From Bacillota bacterium (lineage in GTDB: Bacteria; Bacillota; Clostridia; Lachnospirales; Lachnospiraceae), in contig JAFADH010000355.1 in assembly GCA_023424995.1 (NCBI GenBank), positions 1 through 27,536 of the forward strand: a stretch of DNA of 27,536 bases. Reading direction: 5' to 3'. Of the stretch, positions 1 through 7,668 are shown piece by piece. The notes beneath the pieces were generated by a model that saw only the letters and a program-made list of their open reading frames with translations, was not told the DNA's origin and did not search any database. Every line of letters starts with the position of its first letter. Positions within the stretch are counted from its first letter, which is position 1. A program made the position numbers and the translations under genes.

Positions 1-86
1 ATGTTATATCCCTCATTTGTAAGATACAGCTCAACAAGATCCGCAATCTCCTGTTCATCATCCACGATTAATATATTGGTCTCCAT
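1..86 (-). CDS. Response regulator, N-terminus only (partial)
   Basis: Only the first 28 codons are in the window; the gene continues past the left edge. The translation begins METNILIVDDEQEIADLVEL. This is the first beta strand and acidic pocket (Asp9, Asp10) of a CheY-like receiver domain, as in OmpR/VanR-type regulators. The phosphorylated aspartate and the output domain are outside the window, so subfamily and target genes cannot be named. An AAAGGAG ribosome binding site lies about 8 bases before the ATG. Its long upstream region holds the structured repeat array at 121-545, which may be its leader. A histidine kinase partner is expected but not visible. Confidence 0.85.
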   Translation of the reverse strand, partial: METNILIVDDEQEIADLVELYLTNEGYN

Positions 87-120
87 CTTCTACTCCTTTA
101 TCACTTTTTCAGGACTGCGG

Positions 121-545
121 GCAGCAGTTCCCGAGCTGATATCCCGAATATGATATATTACAGGAACAAATACCTGTTTCTGAATCGGGATGCATGGCGC
201 AAATGAAGCGCCTTTTATCAGAAGTTTAAAAGCAGCTTCCGATAACTTATTTACAGGAACTAAAAACTGTTCCTGTGATCGAAATGCACGGTGCAAAAAC
301 AGCACCTTTTATCGAAAGCTATAAGGCAGCTTCCGATAACTTATATTATCGGAACAAACCCCAGTTCCGATAATCGGGATGCACGGCGCAAAAACAGCAC
401 CTTTTATCGAAAGCTATAAGGCAGCTTCCGATAACTTATATTATCGGAACAAACCCCGGTTCCGATAATCGGGATGCATGACGCAAAAAACAGCGCCTTT
501 TATCAGAAGATAAAGGACAGCTTCTGATAACTTATATTATAACAA
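121..545 (-). repeat. Tandem array of ~95-bp structured units
   Basis: Three full units (about 232-325, 326-420 and 421-516; 94, 95 and 96 bp) are flanked by a degenerate unit (about 121-231) and a partial one (517-545). Each unit carries three inverted repeats. Stem A is GGYGC/GCRCC (196-200/208-212, 290-294/302-306, 385-389/397-401, 480-484/493-497). Stem B is for example TATCGAAAGCT/AGCTTCCGATA (216-224/236-244, 310-320/328-338, 405-415/423-433, 501-509/521-529). Stem C is 253-260/269-276, 346-355/364-373 and 441-450/459-468. Copies differ by paired, compensating changes. The remaining mismatches are C-A or A-C on the plus strand but G-U on the minus strand, so a minus-strand RNA is favoured. 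The array lies between the DUF1292 terminator and the response regulator, both read leftward. Confidence 0.85.
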
Positions 546-620
546 TAATGCTTACTGAATAGCATAATTTCTGTTAAGAATATCTTAAGGCTTTCTTAAT
601 GTCCTCAATATCAGCGAAAA

Positions 621-656
621 CTTTAAAAAAGAATAGGCCTGCCAATACGGCAGGCC
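621..656 (-). terminator. Intrinsic terminator of the DUF1292 gene
   Basis: A perfect 8-bp stem (GGCCTGCC/GGCAGGCC with a 5-base loop, 636-656) is followed on the minus strand by TATTCTTTTTT. It lies 30 bases past the stop codon of the gene at 686-1042. Confidence 0.85.
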
Positions 657-685
657 AAGCTTTAATGTCGGAAATAAATAATGGA

Positions 686-1042
686 TTATTCTTCTTCCTC
701 GTCCTCTTCGAATTCCTCATCAAACATCTCATCATATTCCATGGAATCCAGAAGCTCTTCGAAGGCATCAGCAACCGCTTCGAATTCCTCGTCATCATCA
801 ATGTTAAGCAGCTGGGGTTCGCCGTCATTCTCCTCAATATAACGATATAAGAATACATTATCATCCTCTTCTTCGCCTTCCTCCGGCTGAAGTGCAATGT
901 ACTCCTTGTCTTCTACGGTAAAAATCTCAAGAACAACGCAATTTAACTCTGTTCCGTCATCTAATGATAATGTGATTGAATCATGTTCATGATCGTGATC
1001 ATGTCCACAGCCGCAGCCGTCACCATGAATGTGTCCGCTCAT
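686..1042 (-). CDS. DUF1292 (YrzB-like) acidic protein
   Basis: A 118-residue protein. The core (about residues 22-100) has the DUF1292 pattern: TLSLDDGTELNC, then KEYIALQPEE, then VFLYRYIEEN, then DDEEFEAVADAFEELLD. The function of the family is not established. The N-terminus (residues 4-20) is rich in His, Cys and Asp and looks able to bind metal. The C-terminus is a run of Asp and Glu. Related clostridial proteins, as I recall them, have similar His-rich starts. The ribosome binding site is GAGGTAG, about 7 bases before the ATG. The gene has its own terminator. It is probably cytoplasmic, since no signal peptide or membrane segment is seen. Confidence 0.85.
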   Translation of the reverse strand: MSGHIHGDGCGCGHDHDHEHDSITLSLDDGTELNCVVLEIFTVEDKEYIALQPEEGEEEDDNVFLYRYIEENDGEPQLLNIDDDEEFEAVADAFEELLDSMEYDEMFDEEFEEDEEEE

Positions 1043-1328
1043 AATACTACCTCGCTTCTAAATTTATTAGAGAGAAATCTGCATGCAGACCTCCCTGCAA
1101 TCCCCTTGTATTTAATCATACTCTCATCCTTTTGCGCCAGTAAGACCTCATTGATGATAAACAAGAAGAATATAAGTAGAATGTATCAGATTGAGGAAAA
1201 AAATGCAAGTACTAAACAAAACTTCATATTATTTTATATGACACTTAATGGAAGAATTTCACTGGCTGCTCCTCTCTCACGCATAGTTCGTATTTGTTAA
1301 TTTTATCGAACATATTTTCTTGTTTTTC

Positions 1329-1357
1329 TTGGCTTATGGATATTGATATGGTATACT
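1329..1357 (+). promoter_or_regulatory. Predicted sigma-A promoter of the nuclease-helicase gene
   Basis: TTGGCT (1329-1334), a 17-base spacer and TATACT (1352-1357). A GGGAGG ribosome binding site at 1379-1384 precedes the ATG at 1395. The rest of the 352-base gap from 1043 shows no gene or RNA that I recognise. Confidence 0.6.
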
Positions 1358-1394
1358 ATTGGAATGACGGTAGTATTCGGGAGGAGCAGAGGGC

Positions 1395-3812
1395 ATGCCG
1401 GACAACATAAAAAACATACGGATCTCTGTCCGTGATCTGGTGGAATTCATCCTTAACAGCGGAGACCTTGATAATACAAAGCCGCGAAGCGATGCGGAAG
1501 CCATGCAGGCGGGCAGCAGGATTCACCGTAAGCTCCAGAAGCAGATGGGTGCTAATTATACTGCTGAGGTGCCCTTAAGTATAACAATACCGGTGACCAG
1601 GGATGGCATCGGTTTTGAGTTAACCATTGAAGGCAGAGCCGATGGGATTATTAATAACAGTACCATCCGTGAGGATTTTTCCGTTCTGATATTCGAAGAA
1701 GAGGAAGCGAATCCTCCGGAGATCATTATTGATGAGATCAAAGGTGTCTATATGGATCTATCCCATATGACGGCGCCTGTGGGAGTCCACAGAGCTCAGG
1801 CCATGTGCTACGCCTATATCTATGCGGCGAAGAATGACCACAACAGGATCGGTATCCGTATGACCTATTGTAATCTTGAGACGGAGAATCTGAGATATTT
1901 TGAAGAGACCCTGCCCTTTGATGAGCTGAGTGACTGGTTCACCCATCTGGTAGAGGAATATGCTAAGTGGGCGGCCTGGCAGATCAGATGGAATGAACGG
2001 CGAAATACCGCGATTAAGTCCATGGATTTTCCGTTCCCATACCGTCAGGGTCAGAAGGATCTGGTTACCGGTGTATATAAGACCATTCTCCGTAAGAAGA
2101 AGCTGTTCATAGAAGCACCTACCGGAGTCGGCAAGACTATCTCCACGGTATACCCGGCGGTGAAGGCAATGGGAGAAGGACTTGTGGAGAAGATATTCTA
2201 TCTGACTGCCAAGACTATAACCCGTACGGTGGCTGAGGATACCTTCCGGCTTCTTGGCAGCCAGGGTCTGGCCTTTAAGGCGGTTACCATCACAGCCAGG
2301 GAGAAGGTCTGCATATTGGACAAGCCGGACTGTAATCCCGGTTCCTGTCCGCGGGCGAAAGGGCATTTTGATCGTGTGAATGACGCTGTTTATGATCTGC
2401 TGACCAATGAAAATGATATCTCAAGAGAATATATCACAGCTTATGCCGGGAAGCACTGCGTCTGCCCTTTTGAGATGGGATTGGATGTGACGCTGTGGTC
2501 GGATGCGGTTATCTGTGACTACAATTATGTCTTTGATCCCAATGTCTACCTGCGGCGGTTTTTCTTTGAAGGGAAACAAAGTAATTATACCTTCCTGATT
2601 GATGAGGCTCATAATCTGGTGGACCGTGCACGTGAGATGTACAGTGCAGCCCTGTACAAGGAGGATTTCCTTGAGGTGAAGCGCCTGATCAGGGATAAGA
2701 GCACAAAGGTGGTTAAGCTGATTGACCAGTGTAATAACGATCTGCTTCGTTTAAAGCGGGATTGTGATGAATTTGAAGTGATCGAGAATGCGGATGGCTT
2801 TGTAATGCATCTCATCAGCCTGATGGCGGAATATGAGGTGTTCCTCCAGGAGGGCTTCATTCCGGAGGGGAAGGATGAGATTATCCGGCTGTATATGGAT
2901 ATCCGCCATTTTCTTAATATGTACGAGATACATGATGATAATTATACGATCTACACCGATTATGAAGAGGAGCGCTTTCGGCTGAAGCTGCAATGCATGG
3001 ATCCTTCCAGGAATCTGTTTCAGTGCATGGAACGCGGCAGGAGCGCCGTTCTGTTCTCCGCAACCCTGCTTCCCATTCATTATTACATGGAGCAGCTGGG
3101 AGGTAAAAAGGAAGAGGATTATGCGGTATATGCACCGTCTTCCTTTTTGCCGGAGAACCGGCTTATTATGATAGGTACGGACGTCAGCACCAGATATACC
3201 AGAAGGAATGAAAAGGAATATCGGAAGATATACGGATATATTAAGGATTTTACCGGGGCGAGGGCCGGAAATTATATGGTGTTTTTCCCTTCCTATCAGA
3301 TGCTGCAGGAGATTGCGGAGCTGGCTGAAGGTGACCTGGAGGGTCTTGTGGTACAGAGCAGTAGCATGACAGAGGAGGAGAGGGAAAGCTTTTTGGAAGA
3401 GTTCGTAGAGGATCCGGTGCAGAGCAGAATCGGGTTCTGCGTTATGGGCGGGATCTTCAGCGAAGGGATCGACCTTAAGAGCAACCGGCTGATCGGAGCT
3501 GTAATCGTCGGAACCGGACTCCCTATGGTATGCAATGAGAGAGAGTTGTTCAGGGGATATTTTGACCAGCGGTGCGGAAGCGGTTTTGATTATGCGTATC
3601 TTTATTCAGGAATGAATAAGGTATTACAGTCCGCAGGAAGAGTCATCCGGACCAAGGAAGACAGGGGCGCGATCCTGCTTTTAGATGAGAGGTTTACACA
3701 GAAGCAGTACTATAATCTGTTCCCGAGAGAGTGGTTTCCCAATGTTACGGTAAACCAATCCACCATGAGGCCGCTGTTATCAGACTTTTGGACCGCATCA
3801 AACGAAAATTAA
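1395..3812 (+). CDS. PD-(D/E)XK nuclease / DinG-XPD-type DNA helicase fusion
   Basis: An 805-residue protein with two parts. Residues about 1-200 look like a Cas4/RecB-type PD-(D/E)XK nuclease: GSRIH (His44), GRADG, DEIKG and a QAMCY motif in order. Residues about 210-805 are a superfamily 2 helicase of the iron-sulfur XPD/DinG group. Visible motifs are Walker A PTGVGKT (Lys247), four candidate cluster cysteines (306, 313, 318 and 355 or 357), the DEAH box at 403-406, and motif VI SAGRVIRT near the C-terminus. The likely role is unwinding and trimming of branched or damaged DNA in the cytoplasm. It is a single gene with its own promoter and convergent to the vanZ-like gene. DinG proteins usually lack this nuclease domain, although some Firmicutes DinG carry an unrelated exonuclease domain. 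Confidence 0.85.
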   Translation: MPDNIKNIRISVRDLVEFILNSGDLDNTKPRSDAEAMQAGSRIHRKLQKQMGANYTAEVPLSITIPVTRDGIGFELTIEGRADGIINNSTIREDFSVLIFEEEEANPPEIIIDEIKGVYMDLSHMTAPVGVHRAQAMCYAYIYAAKNDHNRIGIRMTYCNLETENLRYFEETLPFDELSDWFTHLVEEYAKWAAWQIRWNERRNTAIKSMDFPFPYRQGQKDLVTGVYKTILRKKKLFIEAPTGVGKTISTVYPAVKAMGEGLVEKIFYLTAKTITRTVAEDTFRLLGSQGLAFKAVTITAREKVCILDKPDCNPGSCPRAKGHFDRVNDAVYDLLTNENDISREYITAYAGKHCVCPFEMGLDVTLWSDAVICDYNYVFDPNVYLRRFFFEGKQSNYTFLIDEAHNLVDRAREMYSAALYKEDFLEVKRLIRDKSTKVVKLIDQCNNDLLRLKRDCDEFEVIENADGFVMHLISLMAEYEVFLQEGFIPEGKDEIIRLYMDIRHFLNMYEIHDDNYTIYTDYEEERFRLKLQCMDPSRNLFQCMERGRSAVLFSATLLPIHYYMEQLGGKKEEDYAVYAPSSFLPENRLIMIGTDVSTRYTRRNEKEYRKIYGYIKDFTGARAGNYMVFFPSYQMLQEIAELAEGDLEGLVVQSSSMTEEERESFLEEFVEDPVQSRIGFCVMGGIFSEGIDLKSNRLIGAVIVGTGLPMVCNERELFRGYFDQRCGSGFDYAYLYSGMNKVLQSAGRVIRTKEDRGAILLLDERFTQKQYYNLFPREWFPNVTVNQSTMRPLLSDFWTASNEN

Positions 3813-3852
3813 GGGACAGCTTTACGGCATAACATGCTGTAAAGCTGTCCCT
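3812..3852. terminator. Hairpin between convergent genes
   Basis: Perfect 14-bp arms (3812-3825 and 3839-3852) lie between convergent stop codons. On the minus strand the stem is followed by TAATTTTCGTTT, so it fits the leftward vanZ-like gene best. On the plus strand the T content after it is weak. It may serve both directions. Confidence 0.75.
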
Positions 3853-3870
3853 GTTGTAAATCATGAGCAA

Positions 3871-4752
3871 TCAGTAAAACGTGGAGTTGTTGAAATAACG
3901 ATATTCATGCTCCTTCGCTAGGAATTCCTTACCGGACACTGACCGGAAGATCAAGCCTAACAGATAGAACAGCACGGAGCCGAGAATTCCTCCGATGATT
4001 GCATAGATCAGATCATCGATATCACAGTGCCGTGGTACTAGAAAATACTGCAGGATTTCTATTAAGGCAGGCAACGGCAGCAGGGCAAGGAATCTGGCAA
4101 GCCTGGATTGTCTTCGAAGTAAAAGGGTGATATAAAAACCGTACGGAATATATATGGTAATTCGGGTCACAAGATAGATAACGATATCGCTGAGGGGTAT
4201 GTAATCATACAAATAATCCTCAATCAAAGTGGAGAGAACTCCGAAGGGCATGAAATTACGGCTGCCACTCTCAAGAGGATAAGCCCATTGGAAGGAATCT
4301 GTGATGAAAGCGCCCACCAGGAGAGCGGCAAGATAGAGTATGGCAAATACAATGCTCTGATTACGGTAAAAGCCATGAAAAGCCTCAATCTTGGTACCAT
4401 AATCCAGCATATAGCGAAGATAACAGTGGAACATGGGAATCAGCCAGTTGATAACGGCAATACCAAGCATGGGCATAGTGTAAGGAAGGAAGGACTGAAG
4501 CTCTCCAAAATAAGTGACAGCATTAATGATCAGGCTGACAAATAAGGTAAATAAGGAATAATTAAAGCAGGCTTCATACGTTGTGGTCTGTTCCAGAAGG
4601 ATGTGGCAGCAGATCATAGAAACCAGGAAGGAGATACCCCATATAATCAGAAACTGATTTATGAAATAATACGCAGCAAATTGTATCAGCACAGTCAGGA
4701 TGCCCAGAAGCGTAATAAATGTTGAGATCTGGATACTCGTCCTACGTTGCAA
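3871..4752 (-). CDS. VanZ-like integral membrane protein
   Basis: A 293-residue, very hydrophobic protein with about seven predicted membrane segments. The C-terminal half carries the VanZ-family signature: FMPFGVLSTLIEDY, then PLPALIEILQYFLVPRHCDIDDLIYAIIGG split over residues of about 225-265. VanZ proteins are linked to low-level teicoplanin resistance, but most members of the family have no known role. The start is a TTG codon at 4752, preceded by AGAAGGTG at good distance. No in-frame ATG gives a better start. It lies 142 bases downstream of the lipid kinase gene on the same strand and may be co-transcribed with it. No van resistance genes are nearby. Confidence 0.8.
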   Translation of the reverse strand: MQRRTSIQISTFITLLGILTVLIQFAAYYFINQFLIIWGISFLVSMICCHILLEQTTTYEACFNYSLFTLFVSLIINAVTYFGELQSFLPYTMPMLGIAVINWLIPMFHCYLRYMLDYGTKIEAFHGFYRNQSIVFAILYLAALLVGAFITDSFQWAYPLESGSRNFMPFGVLSTLIEDYLYDYIPLSDIVIYLVTRITIYIPYGFYITLLLRRQSRLARFLALLPLPALIEILQYFLVPRHCDIDDLIYAIIGGILGSVLFYLLGLIFRSVSGKEFLAKEHEYRYFNNSTFY

Positions 4753-4894
4753 TCAGACACCTTCTTTCGTGAATTATCATTCATCTATCTTGGAAAATTC
4801 TTAAACATCTCAGCTTCGGTGTATCATTCAACAGCTGCCGGTATGCTGCTGATTCAAAATTATCTGCTCTTTCTGTATAACCTTGCTTATTCCG

Positions 4895-5818
4895 CTATAA
4901 GATCATTCGTACCTGCCCGGGGACGCAGCTTATCTTAATATGACTGCAGACAGCAGGGATCTCGCCATCCGTATGCACCGAGGTTTCGTTCTCCATCATA
5001 ATCTCTATGCTGGTGCAATGGAAAGCCTCCACACCCCGATGGTTAATATGCCTTCCGGTGAAGATGGTGGGAAGCAGCAGAAAAGCCCTTGCGGAACTGA
5101 AGCCGTGTACCAGGGTAATGCTCAGCTTGCCGTCACAGGGGTCGGCATGGGGAGCCATGAGCAGACCGCCGCCCTCATATTTATGAATCATACTTGACAC
5201 CAGCATAGTATCCGCATAGGTGTTCTTTTTAACACCGTCTATCAGGACGGTGGTTTCAAGCTGTGAGGTGAAAAGCTGTTTTAACGCGATTGCAATGTAC
5301 ACGAACTTCCCCGCTCCAAAGCGGTTAAGACTTTTCTTTAAAGGAGAAGCCTGTACCTCGTGGCATACATTGGCATCGTAGCCCATACCGCTGGAGCAGA
5401 TAAACCGCCTTGGTGCAAGCTCTTTACCGATAAATTCGATAATACCATGGTCAAGATACTGAAACCGGACCGGCTTTAAGATATTCTCCAAAGCCTTGAC
5501 GGGATCCCTGGGAATCTTTAAGCTTCTGGCCAGATCGTTACTGGAACCGGAGGGGATATATCCGAGCAATACTTCGTTAAAATCGGTAATGCCGTTGATA
5601 ACCTCATTCATGGTGCCGTCGCCGCCAAGTACAACGATATTCTTAATTCCGGTATTTTCATCACATAATTGCTTCGTCAGCTCGATGGCATGTCCCACAT
5701 GTTTCGTGAAATATGCGGTATGCGGTACCTGCCGTACCTCCAGTTCCTTCTTTACTGTCCACCAGTAACGGATTCCTCTGCCTGAGCTTGATTTTGGATT
5801 TATAATAAAATGATACAA
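4895..5818 (-). CDS. Diacylglycerol kinase family lipid kinase
   Basis: A 307-residue protein with the DAGK catalytic domain at the N-terminus. It starts YHFIINPKSSSGRG, has the nucleotide-binding GGDGT motif at residues 65-69, and has PSGSSNDLARSL soon after. The C-terminal half has the YegS/DgkB-type beta sandwich, including GGGLLMAP. It probably phosphorylates diacylglycerol or a related lipid with ATP at the membrane, feeding phosphatidic acid back into phospholipid synthesis. The exact lipid cannot be told from sequence. AAAGGATG precedes the ATG, and a good promoter lies at 5860-5888. Confidence 0.88.
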   Translation of the reverse strand: MYHFIINPKSSSGRGIRYWWTVKKELEVRQVPHTAYFTKHVGHAIELTKQLCDENTGIKNIVVLGGDGTMNEVINGITDFNEVLLGYIPSGSSNDLARSLKIPRDPVKALENILKPVRFQYLDHGIIEFIGKELAPRRFICSSGMGYDANVCHEVQASPLKKSLNRFGAGKFVYIAIALKQLFTSQLETTVLIDGVKKNTYADTMLVSSMIHKYEGGGLLMAPHADPCDGKLSITLVHGFSSARAFLLLPTIFTGRHINHRGVEAFHCTSIEIMMENETSVHTDGEIPAVCSHIKISCVPGQVRMIL

Positions 5819-5859
5819 ATAATTACATCCTTTGTCTGAAATTTGTTGGTTATAGATAA

Positions 5860-5888
5860 ATATTAAATGATAACAGCTGTATTGTCAA
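5860..5888 (-). promoter_or_regulatory. Predicted sigma-A promoter of the lipid kinase gene
   Basis: On the minus strand TTGACA (5888-5883), a 17-base spacer and TAATAT (5865-5860) lie about 40 bases before the start codon. Confidence 0.6.
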
Positions 5889-5928
5889 TGATTTGAAGAT
5901 ATTTCTAGTCACCGAATTGTCCTCTTCT

Positions 5929-5959
5929 CATAAAATGTATAGAACAACAATAGTACACT
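5929..5959 (+). promoter_or_regulatory. Possible sporulation (sigma-E-like) promoter of cotJ
   Basis: CATAAAA (5929-5935) and AGTACACT (5952-5959) loosely resemble the sigma-E -35 and -10 boxes. cotJ is sigma-E controlled in Bacillus subtilis. The 16-base spacing is a little long, so this is a weak call. Confidence 0.3.
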
Positions 5960-5989
5960 GTACTAGACCGTAAAAGGAGAGACTGTTTT

Positions 5990-6256
5990 ATGGATAGACG
6001 GATGTATCGCGGCACAGGCAGAACCCAAGGCAGATATGTGGATACCCGCTGTGGAGAAGCTGCCGACAGGTATGCGTCAGAGGATCCGTGCGAAAGAGAT
6101 GATTATGAGGATGATTTCAGCAATTATCCCATAGGTATGTGCTATGTTCCATGGCAGCGGTTTAAAAACCTTTATGAGAATGAGTTTGCAGCCCTGGCTA
6201 ACGGTACTTTATTCAAGGATTTAGATCTAGACTGGTATGGAAGGGGCTGTAAATAA
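5990..6256 (+). CDS. cotJA: Spore coat-associated protein CotJA
   Basis: An 88-residue small protein. The C-terminal half has the CotJA signature YPIGMCYVPWQRFKNLYE, preceded by a polar and charged N-terminus that is longer than usual. CotJA is the first gene of the cotJ operon, made in the mother cell and placed in the spore coat. An AAAGGAGA ribosome binding site lies 9 bases before the ATG. Its stop overlaps the cotJB start by one base (TAATG), so the two are translationally coupled. The order cotJA-cotJB-cotJC supports the call and shows that the organism makes endospores. Confidence 0.92.
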   Translation: MDRRMYRGTGRTQGRYVDTRCGEAADRYASEDPCERDDYEDDFSNYPIGMCYVPWQRFKNLYENEFAALANGTLFKDLDLDWYGRGCK

Positions 6257-6513
6257 TGGAAGCAAATAACAAGGAAAAATTATTTGCTGTAATTCAGGCA
6301 ACCAGCTTTGTCTGTGATGATCTCCGATTATTTCTGGATACCCATCCGGTAGACAAAGCCGCTTTAGATTACTGGGAGAAGATGTCGAAAGTAAGAAACG
6401 AAGCAGTATATGAATACACCAAATGCTATGGACCGATAGAGTCGTACCGTGTAGAGAACGATTGCAGCTGGACGTGGGTCGAGGATCCCTGGCCATGGGA
6501 AGGAAGGTGCTAG
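6256..6513 (+). CDS. cotJB: Spore coat protein CotJB
   Basis: An 85-residue protein of standard CotJB length. It has the expected core (FVCDDLRLFLDTHP, then ALDYWEKM) and a Trp/Pro-rich C-terminus ending WPWEGRC. It is a coat component needed with CotJA and CotJC; no enzymatic role is known. It overlaps cotJA by one base and ends three bases before the cotJC start. Confidence 0.92.
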   Translation: MEANNKEKLFAVIQATSFVCDDLRLFLDTHPVDKAALDYWEKMSKVRNEAVYEYTKCYGPIESYRVENDCSWTWVEDPWPWEGRC

Positions 6514-6516
6514 TAT

Positions 6517-7125
6517 ATGTGGAGCTATGAGAGAAGATTACAGTACCCGGTTAAAATAAGTCAGACCAATCCTAAACTGGCACAGGTAATTATGTCGCAA
6601 TATGGCGGTCCTGACGGTGAAATAGGGGCCTCCCTCCGCTATCTGTCGCAAAGGTATGCAATGCCTAACAGAAAAGTTGCAGGCTTGCTTACGGACATCG
6701 GTACGGAAGAACTGGCGCATATGGAAATTGTCGGAGCAATCGTCCATCAGTTAACTAAGAACCTGACACCTCAGGAGATATTGGACAGCGGCTTCCAGAA
6801 TTACTATGTAGATCATACCCTTGGCGTATGGCCTATGGCTGCAGGCGGAGTACCGTTTAATGCAAACCAGTTTGCAAGCAAAGGCGACCCTATTACCGAT
6901 CTGATCGAAGACATGGCAGCGGAACAGAAGGCAAGAACTACCTACGACAATATTCTTCGTTTGGTTAATGACCATGATGTATGCGATCCCATCAAATTCT
7001 TAAGACAGAGAGAAATCAATCATTTCCAGAGATTCGGAGAAGCACTCCGAATGATTCAGGATGAGCTTGATGCAAGGAATTTCTATGCATTCAACCTTGC
7101 ATTCCCGGCAGATTTTAAGAAATAA
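6517..7125 (+). CDS. cotJC: CotJC, manganese-catalase-like spore coat protein
   Basis: A 202-residue protein of the manganese catalase family (ferritin-like four-helix bundle). Metal-ligand motifs are visible in GTEELAHMEIV (about residues 67-77), in EDMAAEQKARTTYDNI and in REINHFQRFGEAL. The family breaks down hydrogen peroxide at a dimanganese site, and CotJC sits in the spore coat. It follows cotJB directly and ends the operon. The length matches known CotJC. Confidence 0.93.
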   Translation: MWSYERRLQYPVKISQTNPKLAQVIMSQYGGPDGEIGASLRYLSQRYAMPNRKVAGLLTDIGTEELAHMEIVGAIVHQLTKNLTPQEILDSGFQNYYVDHTLGVWPMAAGGVPFNANQFASKGDPITDLIEDMAAEQKARTTYDNILRLVNDHDVCDPIKFLRQREINHFQRFGEALRMIQDELDARNFYAFNLAFPADFKK

Positions 7126-7171
7126 AGACTGCAGTTTGTTAGAAACTCTGATTATGAAAAGTGAATGTTAT

Positions 7172-7198
7172 GCCGCTCTTTGACGCACAGGGAGCGGC
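7172..7198 (+). terminator. Possible terminator of the cotJ operon
   Basis: A 7-bp stem GCCGCTC/GAGCGGC with a 13-base loop lies about 50 bases after cotJC. The sequence after it (TTGG) has no long T run, so the call is weak. Confidence 0.4.
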
Positions 7199-7391
7199 TT
7201 GGTACATAGAATTCCGCAGTCCAACATACCTTCCACGACAAGATGCTGCCTGTAATAAAAAAGTGCTGTCTCATGCAGAGCAGCAGGTACAGGCGGATTA
7301 TTTTACTTTCAGAGAGCATACCGGTTATATTAATACTATGCTAAGCAATAGACAATTCGGATGGCATCCAAAAAAAACCATATAATAATTC

Positions 7392-7419
7392 TTGTAAAAA
7401 ATAAAATCTATGCTATACT
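7392..7419 (+). promoter_or_regulatory. Predicted sigma-A promoter of the THF riboswitch-folT unit
   Basis: TTGTAA (7392-7397), a 16-base spacer and an extended -10, TGCTATACT (7411-7419), end about 20 bases before the riboswitch. Confidence 0.65.
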
Positions 7420-7436
7420 AAGGTTACAAAATTAAA

Positions 7437-7538
7437 GAAGCAGAGTAGGAACATGTGCGTTAAGTGCCAGGTGAACAGGGAGTTGTCATCCGGACGAAAA
7501 GGAAACTTGCGGTACATGATCCGCATCCCGCTGCTACA
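7437..7538 (+). ncRNA. Tetrahydrofolate (THF) riboswitch aptamer
   Basis: The core matches the THF riboswitch. After an outer stem (GCAG at 7440-7443 with CTGC at 7531-7534) come GAGTAGG, GTGCGTTAAGTGCC, GGGAGTTGTC, GACGAAAAGG, CTTGCGGT and CGCATCCCGCTGC, in the known order. THF riboswitches usually sit before folate transport or synthesis genes and shut them off when reduced folate is plentiful. Here the gene behind it is a folT-type transporter. Confidence 0.93.
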
Positions 7539-7588
7539 GTGTGATAACTAAATTAAATAGGCTTTCGGTACCTGTGCCGGAGGTGGAT

Positions 7589-7626
7589 CGGTGAATTTAA
7601 ACTTTACCGGTTATTTGTTTGGTTTT
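7589..7626 (+). terminator. Likely expression platform (terminator hairpin) of the THF riboswitch
   Basis: The stem CGGTGAA/TTTACCG (7589-7595/7603-7609, one G-U pair) is followed by the U-rich stretch GTTATTTGTTTGGTTTT. It lies between aptamer and gene, where a ligand-dependent terminator is expected. The competing antiterminator pairing was not worked out. Confidence 0.55.
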
Positions 7627-7668
7627 ATCTCTTATTGTAGTAAAGGTCTGCAAAGGAGGTAATTTTTT

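Noticed and set aside
90..305. A leftward frame through the 95-bp repeats
   Set aside because: Copies of the repeat differ in length by one base, so the frame is not kept from unit to unit, and the structure explains the sequence better.
121..545. CRISPR array as explanation of the repeats at 121-545
   Set aside because: The units are about 95 bp with no unique spacers; the whole unit is repeated.
983..1300. A 105-codon rightward frame overlapping the start of the DUF1292 gene
   Set aside because: It is antisense to a well-supported gene and has no ribosome binding site or recognisable domain.
3871..4752. A vancomycin-resistance cluster, suggested by a VanZ-like protein and a VanR-like regulator start
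   Set aside because: The two genes are almost 4 kb apart and no ligase, dehydrogenase or dipeptidase gene is present.
7161..7385. A 74-codon rightward reading frame after cotJC
   Set aside because: It starts with GTG without a ribosome binding site, contains the hairpin at 7172-7198 and resembles no family I know.
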